This document shows, piece after piece, positions 26,687 through 34,274 of a DNA stretch of 64,000 bases (positions are counted from its first letter, which is position 1; each line of letters opens with the position of its first letter). The stretch covers positions 5,599-69,598 of the forward strand of contig NZ_JAPNOZ010000004.1 in NCBI RefSeq assembly GCF_029955155.1, given 5' to 3'. A program made the translations under genes and the position numbers. Origin of the DNA: Psychrobacillus sp. NEAU-3TGS (GTDB taxonomy: Bacteria > Bacillota > Bacilli > Bacillales_A > Planococcaceae). The notes below the pieces were generated by a model. It saw nothing but the letters and a program-made list of their open reading frames with translations. It did not search any database and had not been told where the DNA came from.

Positions 26687-27388
26687 ATGCAAGCAAAAAA
26701 TTTAAGTGGTGGTCAAGAACTTATATGTATAAATGTCGATAAGGTCTATGACTGGATTGTAAAAGAAAGATCGTTTGATTTTGTATTGCCAACAGGAAAT
26801 ATCGTATTTACACCAACAGCTGGAGTACCTACAGGAACTGCTCCAACAACCCTTACTGGTGCGGTAGTTACATGTGAAGTGACTCCCGATCCGGTAAACC
26901 CTGTAATTATCGTAGATCGTGAGGATCGTCCATTTGTTATTGATGGAACACCGGTTACGCTACAACAACTTAATATTCGTAAGAACTTTGTGATCAGACT
27001 TTGTATCACTTTAGCAGACGGAACGGTGTTGACTAGTGCACCTTCAGTTGTTGGAGGTACCAATGCAAGTCTTCTAATTTCTCGTTGTGAAGTAGTAACT
27101 ATGTGTGCTCCTGAAGGAACGGATGTTGAAATTACGTACACAGATCTAGACTGCTTCATTTGTACACCTGGAGTACTCACAGTAGGAACTGCAGCTACAC
27201 CAACTATTCCTGCTGGTTCAATCAATATCGCGGGGTTAACTCTCTCCATCGTAACTTGCCAAAGCATCCAATCTACATTCCCTGTAACTGTTGAATTCTT
27301 GGCTGAGTTCTGTGAACCAAGAGAAGAATTAGCAACTGAATGCCCTGCACCTATTCGTCCTTTACAATGCCCTGTTATTTTTCCTTAA
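26687..27388 (+). CDS. Conserved hypothetical protein, probable spore surface protein
   Basis: The 233-residue protein opens with ELICINVDKVYDWIVKERSF and consists of beta-rich, Thr/Val/Pro-rich segments with about nine Cys (for example CEVTPDPVNPVIIV, SRCEVVTMCAPEGTDVEITY, LDCFICTPGVL), ending FCEPREELATECPAP. No signal peptide or membrane helix is seen. I recall similar proteins with this KVYDW start in spore formers, but I know no proven function. Cys-rich beta proteins without a signal are typical of the mother-cell-made coat or exosporium. GGAGGT is ten bases before the ATG at 26687. The preceding 300 bases hold only a weak SigK-like CATATGATA at 26640. Confidence 0.7.
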   Translation: MQAKNLSGGQELICINVDKVYDWIVKERSFDFVLPTGNIVFTPTAGVPTGTAPTTLTGAVVTCEVTPDPVNPVIIVDREDRPFVIDGTPVTLQQLNIRKNFVIRLCITLADGTVLTSAPSVVGGTNASLLISRCEVVTMCAPEGTDVEITYTDLDCFICTPGVLTVGTAATPTIPAGSINIAGLTLSIVTCQSIQSTFPVTVEFLAEFCEPREELATECPAPIRPLQCPVIFP

Positions 27389-27427
27389 TGTGGACGATGG
27401 TGATAATGGATACGAACCAAACATATT

Positions 27428-27460
27428 ATGAAGAGAGGATATTTCTCTCTTCATTTTTTT
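27428..27460 (+). terminator. Terminator between coat-like genes
   Basis: Perfect 10-bp stem ATGAAGAGAG/CTCTCTTCAT with seven T. It shows that the next gene cannot start at the in-frame ATG at 27428. Confidence 0.88.
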
Positions 27461-27481
27461 GGGATAAAGGGGTGCGAAGCA

Positions 27482-28057
27482 TTGAATTACGATACGAGTG
27501 ATGTAGTAGTAAAAATGAAAAAGCTACAACATCAAACGAGAACATACTTAGATGAGATAAAAAAATTAGTAGGTGAGCTTGATAGCCCTAGCAAACCGAA
27601 TATCATAAGCTATTTTACTTATTCATTGGATATATCACATACTCCTTCAGAGGAAAGCCTATGCCTTGGGTCTTACCATGTGATGAATATAGGGAATAAA
27701 CCGATAACAAATCCTTATTTATGTATCAAAATTTCAAAAGAATCCCCTTTTTCATTCTCAGGGAAGTACGTTTATGAAGATTTTAAGCAGTCATTAAAGG
27801 GTCCAGGAGGATGGCAACGCATAAATGAAAAAACAAATAAAGAGGAGTTTTGGCTGAAACCTTTAGGTAAATCATCCATCGAGCCAAATGAAGTCCTTTC
27901 GTTCTCCAATTTCCAGATTACATGGTCAGCTGAAAAATCTTATGGAGGCAGTGTGATGGGGTTTGCATATAGCGACCAACTAACAGATGGTATAGCTGCA
28001 ATTAATCCCATAAGTTTGAATGGAACTATTATTAAACAGGGGGATGAAAATGAGTGA
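27482..28057 (+). CDS. Hypothetical protein, spore-cluster member
   Basis: Not recognised. The 191-residue protein has an N-terminal coiled-coil segment (VVVKMKKLQHQTRTYLDEIK) followed by a soluble beta-rich domain (SYHVMNIGNKPITNPYLCIK, SNFQITWSAEKSYGGSVMG). The start is the TTG at 27482 with AAAGGGGTG seven bases upstream. It overlaps the next gene by eight bases, so at least the next gene is translationally linked. Confidence 0.68.
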   Translation: MNYDTSDVVVKMKKLQHQTRTYLDEIKKLVGELDSPSKPNIISYFTYSLDISHTPSEESLCLGSYHVMNIGNKPITNPYLCIKISKESPFSFSGKYVYEDFKQSLKGPGGWQRINEKTNKEEFWLKPLGKSSIEPNEVLSFSNFQITWSAEKSYGGSVMGFAYSDQLTDGIAAINPISLNGTIIKQGDENE

Positions 28058-28364
28058 CCTAACTGGAAATGAACAGGAAATATTATTAAAAAATCTGATG
28101 CGACGATTGATGAAGGACCAACTGGACGAGCTAAAAGAAGAAAAAAATAGAAGCAACAATAGTTTTCTCTTTTTAGAAAACAATACATTAAATATGCTCC
28201 TTACTTATATGGTGATGAACCACTCTAACCGAAAGGATGTAGAAGTGGTGGACGATAACAGTAGGTTTTCTCAAGTAAAAATTCTCGAGGAACTTGACCA
28301 TATTATTGTAGATAACCAACAGCAATTTGAAGAAGTCATCACTATATTAAAAGAAAAGTTATAA
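28050..28364 (+). CDS. Small hypothetical helical protein
   Basis: Not recognised. The 104-residue protein is highly charged and predicted helical throughout (NLMRRLMKDQLDELKEEK, SQVKILEELDHIIVDNQQQF). The ATG at 28050 has AGGGGG six bases upstream, inside the end of the preceding gene. It lacks a signal peptide. It sits between two genes that also encode coiled-coil-rich products. Confidence 0.65.
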   Translation: MSDLTGNEQEILLKNLMRRLMKDQLDELKEEKNRSNNSFLFLENNTLNMLLTYMVMNHSNRKDVEVVDDNSRFSQVKILEELDHIIVDNQQQFEEVITILKEKL

Positions 28365-28405
28365 TTTTGCTTTCTTATCGAACATTTGTGATGGGAGGTA
28401 ATGGT

Positions 28406-29284
28406 ATGAACAGTGAAGACATCCAAAGTAACGATACCAAACAACTTCAACAAACGATTATTTACTTAAAAGCAGAACTAGCTAAATCGACCGAACGACT
28501 AAAAAAATATGATGAGACACCTAATTATGTGTTAATAGAAAAACTGGAGCAAGAAATCTTCCAATTATCAAACGATAAAAATGACTTATCTAATGAATTG
28601 TATAAATTACAGGAAGAAATGGAAAAGCAGAGTCTGGATCATAAAGAACGAATATATTTATATGACATGCAAAGAAAAACAGCGATGACCACTATTAACC
28701 ACCTGGAGAAAACAGCCACTGATTTAAGACAAATGAATAAACAGTTGACCGAGGTTATTAAAGTGCTAAAAGATGGTTTCACTACCGATAAATATAGGGC
28801 ACAAAAATATGACAAGCAAGTCTCTTCTCTTCATCAAAAAATAGCAGAATATAAACCGACCATGGAACAGCTAGAATATACGCTTGTTCATCTCGTGGAA
28901 GAAGCAAACAAACAAGTATCTTCCAAAATTGAAAAATTAGATACCTCCTTCTATGACTATACACAGTCCCAACAAGACAAACAGCAATTATTGAATGAAA
29001 TAGAAAAGAAAAATGTGACTATCGAAAACCTCCAACAGGAACTATTGAATGTAAAAAAGCTGAACCAAAAGCAAGATTTTCAAGCAGTTACAGAGGAACA
29101 CTCTCTGCCTGCTAAAGCTCCTGAATCATTTGTACAATTAGAGCATCAAATAAAAGAAGTAATAGGAAAATCACTAGACTACGAAGAAAAATTAGATGCC
29201 AAGTTGATCATTATTAATGATTTAGAATATAAATTAAACCAGCTTGCTACAGAAATCGACACCAGAACAAACCCTCGACTCTAA
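28406..29284 (+). CDS. Coiled-coil protein of unknown function
   Basis: Not recognised. The 292-residue protein is nearly all coiled coil, with heptads from residue 10 to 250 (for example LKAELAKSTERLKKYDE, LSNELYKLQEEMEKQS, EIEKKNVTIENLQQELLNVK). It has no signal or membrane segment. The ATG at 28406 has GGGAGGT six bases before it. It is the last gene of the plus-strand cluster and is followed by a terminator. A scaffold role in the spore coat is conceivable but unproven. Confidence 0.68.
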   Translation: MNSEDIQSNDTKQLQQTIIYLKAELAKSTERLKKYDETPNYVLIEKLEQEIFQLSNDKNDLSNELYKLQEEMEKQSLDHKERIYLYDMQRKTAMTTINHLEKTATDLRQMNKQLTEVIKVLKDGFTTDKYRAQKYDKQVSSLHQKIAEYKPTMEQLEYTLVHLVEEANKQVSSKIEKLDTSFYDYTQSQQDKQQLLNEIEKKNVTIENLQQELLNVKKLNQKQDFQAVTEEHSLPAKAPESFVQLEHQIKEVIGKSLDYEEKLDAKLIIINDLEYKLNQLATEIDTRTNPRL

Positions 29285-29307
29285 TATTCAAAAACATTGG
29301 ACTAAAA

Positions 29308-29358
29308 GAGGACTGATCTTAAAAGCCATTATTAATGGCCATTGAGATCAGTCCTTTT
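29308..29358. terminator. Bidirectional terminator
   Basis: Outer 10-bp stem GGACTGATCT/AGATCAGTCC encloses a second hairpin GCCATT/AATGGC. T runs on both sides can serve both converging genes. Confidence 0.75.
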
Positions 29359-29377
29359 CCCCCTTACCTATGACAAA

Positions 29378-30268
29378 TTATTTTACTTTCTTGTAACGAT
29401 TCATTTGTTGTGATAAAAACAGGAAAACTCCTAGTAAGACAAGCAATCCACCTACAATTTGCCAGCCTACAAGGCGTTCGCCTAAAAAAATTGCTGCAAG
29501 TATTGTTGCACCTACTGGCTCTCCTAAGATACTCATCGAAATAGTGGTGGCATTTACATAGTTTAACAACCAGTTATTAATGACATGGGAAATCGTTGGC
29601 ACGATTGCAAGTAAAACAAAAATTCCCCATTCTTTTGCGTCATATCCTCCCATCGCTACACTTGTTGCGAAGTTATAGACAACCAATGCAATTGCCGCGA
29701 ACCCAAAAACACAAAAACTATAAATCCAGTGAGACACTTTTTTTACTGCATTTTGTCCGATTAACAAGTATCCAACAACCGCGATAACACTTAAAAAGGA
29801 AAGAATGTCCCCTATAATTGCGCTTTTACTTAAACCGAAATCGCCCCAACCGACCATTACTGCTCCTACAACAGCAATACCCATTGTCATTAAAGCTGCG
29901 GAGGTCGTTCTTTCTTTATATAAAAATGCTCCACCTATTAATGCGACGATTGGTTGCAAGGCCAGGATAATTGTTGAACTTGCAACCGTTGTTAACTTCA
30001 ATGACCCAAACCAAAGCGCGAAATGAAGCGCTAAAAATAAACCAGCAAAAAATAATAATAACCATTCTTTTTTTGCTATCTTTTGAAACTCTTGTCTTTT
30101 AAACCAAACAACTGGAACTAATAACAAGCATGCCAAGATCATTCGATACATACTTAAAATAGTTGCCGGTGCAGTAGACCATTTCACAAAAATTGCAGCA
30201 AACGATATTGCCACAATAGAAATGATTAATGGTAGCACAATGGACTTGGATGTTTTTCCTTCTTTCAA
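29378..30268 (-). CDS. EamA/DMT superfamily transporter
   Basis: The 296-residue protein has ten membrane helices and two EamA repeats. FVKWSTAPATILSMYRMILA lies in the first helices, VASSTIILALQPIVALIGGA ends the first repeat, and ISMSILGEPVGATILAAIFL lies in the second. It should export a metabolite from the cytoplasm; the substrate is unknown. The start is a TTG at 30268 with GGGGTAAAG before it. It converges on the coat-like cluster. Confidence 0.9.
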   Translation of the reverse strand: MKEGKTSKSIVLPLIISIVAISFAAIFVKWSTAPATILSMYRMILACLLLVPVVWFKRQEFQKIAKKEWLLLFFAGLFLALHFALWFGSLKLTTVASSTIILALQPIVALIGGAFLYKERTTSAALMTMGIAVVGAVMVGWGDFGLSKSAIIGDILSFLSVIAVVGYLLIGQNAVKKVSHWIYSFCVFGFAAIALVVYNFATSVAMGGYDAKEWGIFVLLAIVPTISHVINNWLLNYVNATTISMSILGEPVGATILAAIFLGERLVGWQIVGGLLVLLGVFLFLSQQMNRYKKVK

Positions 30269-30359
30269 TTCTTTACCCCGTTCTTTTAAAGTTCGTTATT
30301 TATATAAGTTTTGCACACATATAAATATACTGTATACGGGCTGGAATAGGAAATAGAAA

Positions 30360-31802
30360 TTACTTAAAATGTTCCCGCTTCCATTTTCTATATTTATCCC
30401 TAATACCTTTTCCACTTGTCGAGACAAGCAAAGTTGTTGATAATGCTATCCCTGACAGCGCAGTAACGAGGGTAATCCACTCAAAGAAGGTATAGGTGAA
30501 CACGCTAGACCAATTAAAGTCTTCTTTCCAATCCTCTATTACTAAATTCATCCCATAAATCCCGGAAACAACCGTGTATACTGTTAAGATAAACAATAGC
30601 ATATTTTGCCGTTTATCCGCTTGCTTTTCTTGTGCACGATATAAATCATCCACAGTTCTCTTTACTTCTACAAAAAGAGGCTTTAAATAAAAAGCTTCAC
30701 GCAGCATGTTTGTAAGTTCTTTTCCTTCTGAACGGACTGATATTTCTTCAAAGTAATAATGCGAATCAAATTTAGAAATAAGCTCAATTAACTCTTCTAC
30801 ATATTGTTTGTCTTTTTCCCAGCTTACCTCACTATGTTCAAAAGACAATCTCAATAACATAATTTTATAATAAAAATGAAGCAATAAATTATAATAATGA
30901 ATGCTCATAAACTGTGCTATCTCTTTCTTTAATGATTCTTTACTTTTTACTGAAATAGTCGTTTGAGTATGTAAAGAAGTAATCGTATATGTATTCGGTG
31001 CCCATCTATCATGTATCCGCTCCTCTACATAACGGTTAATATATTCTGGATTAGTGCTAGATATAAACTCATTTCCTTCAGGATCCCTGCCATCCAATTG
31101 ACCCATTCGGAATAATTGATCGTTCGTAATAAGTTGGTCTCCAGCAGCTATTAAAAAGGCTTGTGAAAGCATACGCTCATCCTCGAAAAACGGTAAGCTT
31201 CCATAATACCCTGCCATTTTTTTGTTTTTCACTATAAACGATTTTAAAAAAGGACATAGATAATCGAAAATAAGTTCACTCGTTGTTGTGAATGTTTTAT
31301 TATGCAAATAAATTTTTGTTCCTCTTTCTTCTTCCAGTTTAGGCTCTAAAACACGAAAATGGCTCATAAAGTCCAACACGTTTGTTAAGCTTTCAAGCTC
31401 TTTTATCATTTCTGTTCGAATCGTAATAATTCCAATGCCAAAAGGACATAGTATTATATCCAAACTATTTACAGTAAACTTGAATTCGTTATTATTTCCT
31501 TTTAAAGCAAATGATTCTTTTATTTCTTTCGAGTATCGCAGAAAACCTCTTTCGTTTACTGACTGTGGAAATAGTTTGTCTTCAATAAAAGGTAAAAAGA
31601 ATTGATCTAATTCTTGATGGTTTATTTGAATACCTTTCCCATAATATAGGTCTTGTAGCTCATAGTTATCTAAATCGAATAGCTTAAAATTGTGTTTCTT
31701 CAACTGTTCCATTATTTTTTCTCTTTCCTTTTCACGAAATGAAAAGGGAAATAAATAATTCATGAAAGCATCTGTTATTTCCAAATGTTGAATACTTTCC
31801 AT
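30360..31802 (-). CDS. CorA-like divalent cation transporter, divergent
   Basis: The 480-residue protein is mostly cytoplasmic and helical, with two C-terminal membrane helices. The first ends in the motif YGMN (VYTVVSGIYGMNLV, about residue 423), the hallmark of the CorA/Mrs2 magnesium channels. The expected coiled stalk helix before it is also present (VDDLYRAQEKQADKRQNML). The N-terminal domain is much longer than, and unlike, that of classical CorA (about 320 residues), so the ion and activity are uncertain. The ATG at 31802 has GGAGGT ten bases upstream. It stands alone. Confidence 0.7.
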   Translation of the reverse strand: MESIQHLEITDAFMNYLFPFSFREKEREKIMEQLKKHNFKLFDLDNYELQDLYYGKGIQINHQELDQFFLPFIEDKLFPQSVNERGFLRYSKEIKESFALKGNNNEFKFTVNSLDIILCPFGIGIITIRTEMIKELESLTNVLDFMSHFRVLEPKLEEERGTKIYLHNKTFTTTSELIFDYLCPFLKSFIVKNKKMAGYYGSLPFFEDERMLSQAFLIAAGDQLITNDQLFRMGQLDGRDPEGNEFISSTNPEYINRYVEERIHDRWAPNTYTITSLHTQTTISVKSKESLKKEIAQFMSIHYYNLLLHFYYKIMLLRLSFEHSEVSWEKDKQYVEELIELISKFDSHYYFEEISVRSEGKELTNMLREAFYLKPLFVEVKRTVDDLYRAQEKQADKRQNMLLFILTVYTVVSGIYGMNLVIEDWKEDFNWSSVFTYTFFEWITLVTALSGIALSTTLLVSTSGKGIRDKYRKWKREHFK

Positions 31803-31867
31803 TTTATAGATGACCTCCACAACATAAATGTTAGTTCTTTATACCACTAAGGCTCAAGCTTCAAACA

Positions 31868-31905
31868 AAAATACAGTCCTTCCTATTATTATTCTTAGGA
31901 AGGAC
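31868..31905 (-). terminator. Terminator of the Asn-rich protein gene
   Basis: Perfect stem GTCCTTCCTA/TAGGAAGGAC with a T-rich minus-strand tail, directly after the 31917 stop. Confidence 0.82.
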
Positions 31906-31916
31906 CGAACTTTAAA

Positions 31917-32108
31917 TTATTTGATGTTGTTTTGATTGTTTTGGTTATTACGATTGCTATTGCGATTATTTTGGTTGTTTTTATTTTTTTCGTTGCGCTT
32001 TTGGTTGTCTAAATTGTCGAAGTTGAAATCCTCTCCGAACTCAAGACCATTATTTTGATTGTTGTTTTGTTTGTTATTATTGTTATTGCGGTTGTTGTTG
32101 TTTGCCAC
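31917..32108 (-). CDS. Asn-rich low-complexity small protein, possibly spore-associated
   Basis: The 63-residue protein contains about 50 percent Asn with Gln, Lys and Arg. The only non-repetitive part is LEFGEDFNFDNLDNQKR (about residues 22-38). The GTG start has GGAGGTG seven bases upstream and a strong terminator follows, so it is a real gene. The EFGxxF element recalls gamma-type small acid-soluble spore proteins, but the remainder does not match, so I leave the function open. Confidence 0.65.
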   Translation of the reverse strand: MANNNNRNNNNNKQNNNQNNGLEFGEDFNFDNLDNQKRNEKNKNNQNNRNSNRNNQNNQNNIK

Positions 32109-32172
32109 TACTGCTCACCTCCTTGACCATATTAGATTGGTCCTTTTAGAAAGAAATATACTTTTTATTTAA

Positions 32173-32685
32173 CTATTTTCTTTTACCATTTTTCTCTTTT
32201 TTTACAGAGGGTTTTACTTCTTTTTCTTTAGTTTCTCTGGATATTTCATCTACATCCACTTCTTCAGCAAACTCGGTTTGCAGATTTGTTCGTTGGTAAT
32301 AACCTGTTTTTTCCTCGGGATTCGTAATTTGGGGTTCAAAAATATGGCTTTCCATATATCGATGTAAAAATAATTCTCCAACCATCAGAACAAGGGCAGA
32401 TATAAACGAAGCCGTTCCCAAAGCAATTCTTTCGTCAAATATGCTGGAGCCAAGGACCCATACTACGACCATTGCAAGAACGAAATCAGTTATCGCTGCA
32501 AGCACATTACCAATTCGCGGCAAGACAAACAAATCACCTAAAAAGCCTACAACGGTTAATACTATGCTTGTAAGTAATATATCCGTAAAGCTAACATTAA
32601 AGAACACTCCTAAAATAACCCATAAAACCGCAGTAGTTACTACAAACTTCATTAAAAATGCTTTAATATGCAATTTACTCGCCAC
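32173..32685 (-). CDS. YndM-family (DUF2512) membrane protein
   Basis: The 170-residue protein has four membrane helices in the first 115 residues (MKFVVTTAVLWVILGVFFNV, DILLTSIVLTVVGFLGDLFV) and a charged cytoplasmic tail ending in VKKEKNGKRK. This is the layout of the DUF2512/YndM family, common in spore-forming bacilli with unknown role. The start is uncertain: a GTG at 32685 lies very close to AAAGG, and a TTG ten codons or fewer downstream is also possible. Confidence 0.78.
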   Translation of the reverse strand: MASKLHIKAFLMKFVVTTAVLWVILGVFFNVSFTDILLTSIVLTVVGFLGDLFVLPRIGNVLAAITDFVLAMVVVWVLGSSIFDERIALGTASFISALVLMVGELFLHRYMESHIFEPQITNPEEKTGYYQRTNLQTEFAEEVDVDEISRETKEKEVKPSVKKEKNGKRK

Positions 32686-32701
32686 ACCTTTCTTCGATTA
32701 T

Positions 32702-32875
32702 CTACTTATTGTTACTAATTGAAGTACCGTTCATATTTTCCCCATTTTCACTATTCATTTTTCTAGCAAACCATTCATTTAGCTCGTTATAACTCATACC
32801 CGAATTTGCATTGAGTCTTTTTACTTCTTCAATGTCCGTCCCAACAACCGTAAACTTTGCCTGCTTCTTTTCCAT
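32702..32875 (-). CDS. Small conserved-type hypothetical protein
   Basis: This 57-residue frame begins MEKKQAKFTVVGTDIEEVKR and continues with LNANSGMSYNELNEWFARK, then an Asn-rich end. AGAAAGGAC lies before the ATG at 32875. Its compact helix pattern and position between coat-type and membrane genes argue for a real gene. I recall similar short proteins (VVGTDIxEVKxLNAxSGMSYNE) in other Bacillales, function unknown. Confidence 0.72.
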   Translation of the reverse strand: MEKKQAKFTVVGTDIEEVKRLNANSGMSYNELNEWFARKMNSENGENMNGTSISNNK

Positions 32876-32891
32876 TTAAAACATGTCCTTT

Positions 32892-33692
32892 CTAATTTTT
32901 CTGTAGTTGTAGATTAGCTGATTTCACCTTAGAACGAGTGCTTCTATACCACTGATAACAGAGGATACAAACTAATCCTACCTCTATAGCATCCCCACCA
33001 TAATACATAATCATCCCACCCAATTCAGCCTGTACCGAGGATATACCATCAGGTGGATGTGCATAAAGATACTTGGACAATATGGAATGTGCCGCTAAAG
33101 CAATTAATAGTACTACAGAACGATAAATAAAGGATTTTCGTTGAGGAGTGGGATCAATATAAATAATGGATATAGTGAAAAGATAACCTGCCAAGAAAAT
33201 GTGAATGTGGATGAATGCATAAAGTACGACATTTTCATGCATCATTGGGAATAGTTCAGTTGTGTAAAGTAACCATAAAGCTCCGACGTTTATAATTGAA
33301 GTAAAAATAGGATTATGAAGGATATTAATTGGTCCACTACGTAAAATATATGAAAGCCGTCTCGCCGATTGAACAGGTAGGGTTCGTAAGAGAAGTGTCA
33401 TAGGAGCACCTAATGCCATGAAAAGTGGAGCAAGCATGCCAAGCAACAAATGACCAACCATATGTGCAGAAAAATCTTCATGAGAACGATCTGCTATTGG
33501 TCCAATGACCGATAAAGATGCACAAACCACACCAATTATCCATAAAACTACACGATAAAAAGGCCACTGTTTTTTCTTTCTATTAGAAATACTTACCGAC
33601 AGTAAATAACCTATTAAACCTAAAACAAAAGGTGATACCAATAGGATTTGGACAAGATCACTGATTTCATTAGAATGATTATGGGTATGCAT
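32892..33692 (-). CDS. CtaG-family cytochrome c oxidase assembly protein
   Basis: The 266-residue membrane protein has seven helices and the caa3_CtaG features: HNHSNEISDLVQIL at the start, HMVGHLLLGMLAPLFMALGAP (about 80-100) and YGGDAIEVGLVCILCYQWY at the end. His residues lie in membrane positions, as expected for copper delivery to caa3-type oxidase. The ATG at 33692 has GGAGGGAG eight bases upstream. It lies 18 bases after the DUF2243 gene and is surely cotranscribed. Confidence 0.88.
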   Translation of the reverse strand: MHTHNHSNEISDLVQILLVSPFVLGLIGYLLSVSISNRKKKQWPFYRVVLWIIGVVCASLSVIGPIADRSHEDFSAHMVGHLLLGMLAPLFMALGAPMTLLLRTLPVQSARRLSYILRSGPINILHNPIFTSIINVGALWLLYTTELFPMMHENVVLYAFIHIHIFLAGYLFTISIIYIDPTPQRKSFIYRSVVLLIALAAHSILSKYLYAHPPDGISSVQAELGGMIMYYGGDAIEVGLVCILCYQWYRSTRSKVKSANLQLQKN

Positions 33693-33710
33693 ATGTCCAA
33701 CTCCCTCCAA

Positions 33711-34163
33711 TCAACGTCGTGTTCGATTCAGTAAAACAAGACCTATAACAATCATAATAACAGCTGAAATATTCCATATTAAATCATATGGAACAATGTT
33801 GACATTATAGCGGATTTGATGGAGCCCCATTAGTTTATGCTGGATAATACCATCATAAAGTTGAAATACTCCGGCCCCCAACAATATGCCTCCAATCCAT
33901 CTCTTTAGCCAAAATGCATGCCGCCGGTGAAGGTCCGCCAACAAAAACGACGACCCAATTGTCGCAAAAAAGCTAAAAGCATGGAATAGACCATCCGAAA
34001 CCAGTCCAATATCCTTTGTAGATTTATCATAAAAATGGTGCCAATGCAGTAACTGATGAAATACAACTTCATCGATAAAAGCTATTAATCCAAAACCAAA
34101 TAAAATACCTGTCCACATATTTTGTTTTGCATAGATCAATTGATTATTCCTCTTGTCAGTCAT
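33711..34163 (-). CDS. DUF2243 membrane protein
   Basis: The 150-residue protein has four membrane helices with conserved His in FGLIAFIDEVVFHQLLHWHH (about residues 24-43) and LYDGIIQHKLMGLHQIRY (about 102-119). This is the DUF2243 family, often encoded beside CtaG, as here. A role in oxidase or copper handling is inferred from that pairing only. The ATG at 34163 has AGAGG five bases upstream; the longer frame lacks a site. Confidence 0.88.
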   Translation of the reverse strand: MTDKRNNQLIYAKQNMWTGILFGFGLIAFIDEVVFHQLLHWHHFYDKSTKDIGLVSDGLFHAFSFFATIGSSFLLADLHRRHAFWLKRWIGGILLGAGVFQLYDGIIQHKLMGLHQIRYNVNIVPYDLIWNISAVIMIVIGLVLLNRTRR

Positions 34164-34233
34164 AGGCACCTCTTTAATAATGAATTTTCTTGTAGTTTCC
34201 CCTAGTGATTTAAACTTAAACTCCGTTTTAAAA

Positions 34234-34270
34234 GAAAAAAGTGAGAGAAAATGTATTTCCCTCACTTTTA
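34234..34270 (-). terminator. Terminator of the HTH/AtpD-like gene
   Basis: On the minus strand AAAGTGAG pairs with CTCACTTT and six T follow. It separates this gene from the DUF2243-CtaG pair. Confidence 0.8.
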
Positions 34271-34274
34271 CTTA

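Noticed and set aside
26746-27267. A 173-codon frame on the minus strand opposite the coat-like gene
   Set aside because: It lies wholly inside a well supported plus-strand gene and has no own signals; it reflects Thr/Val codon bias of that gene.
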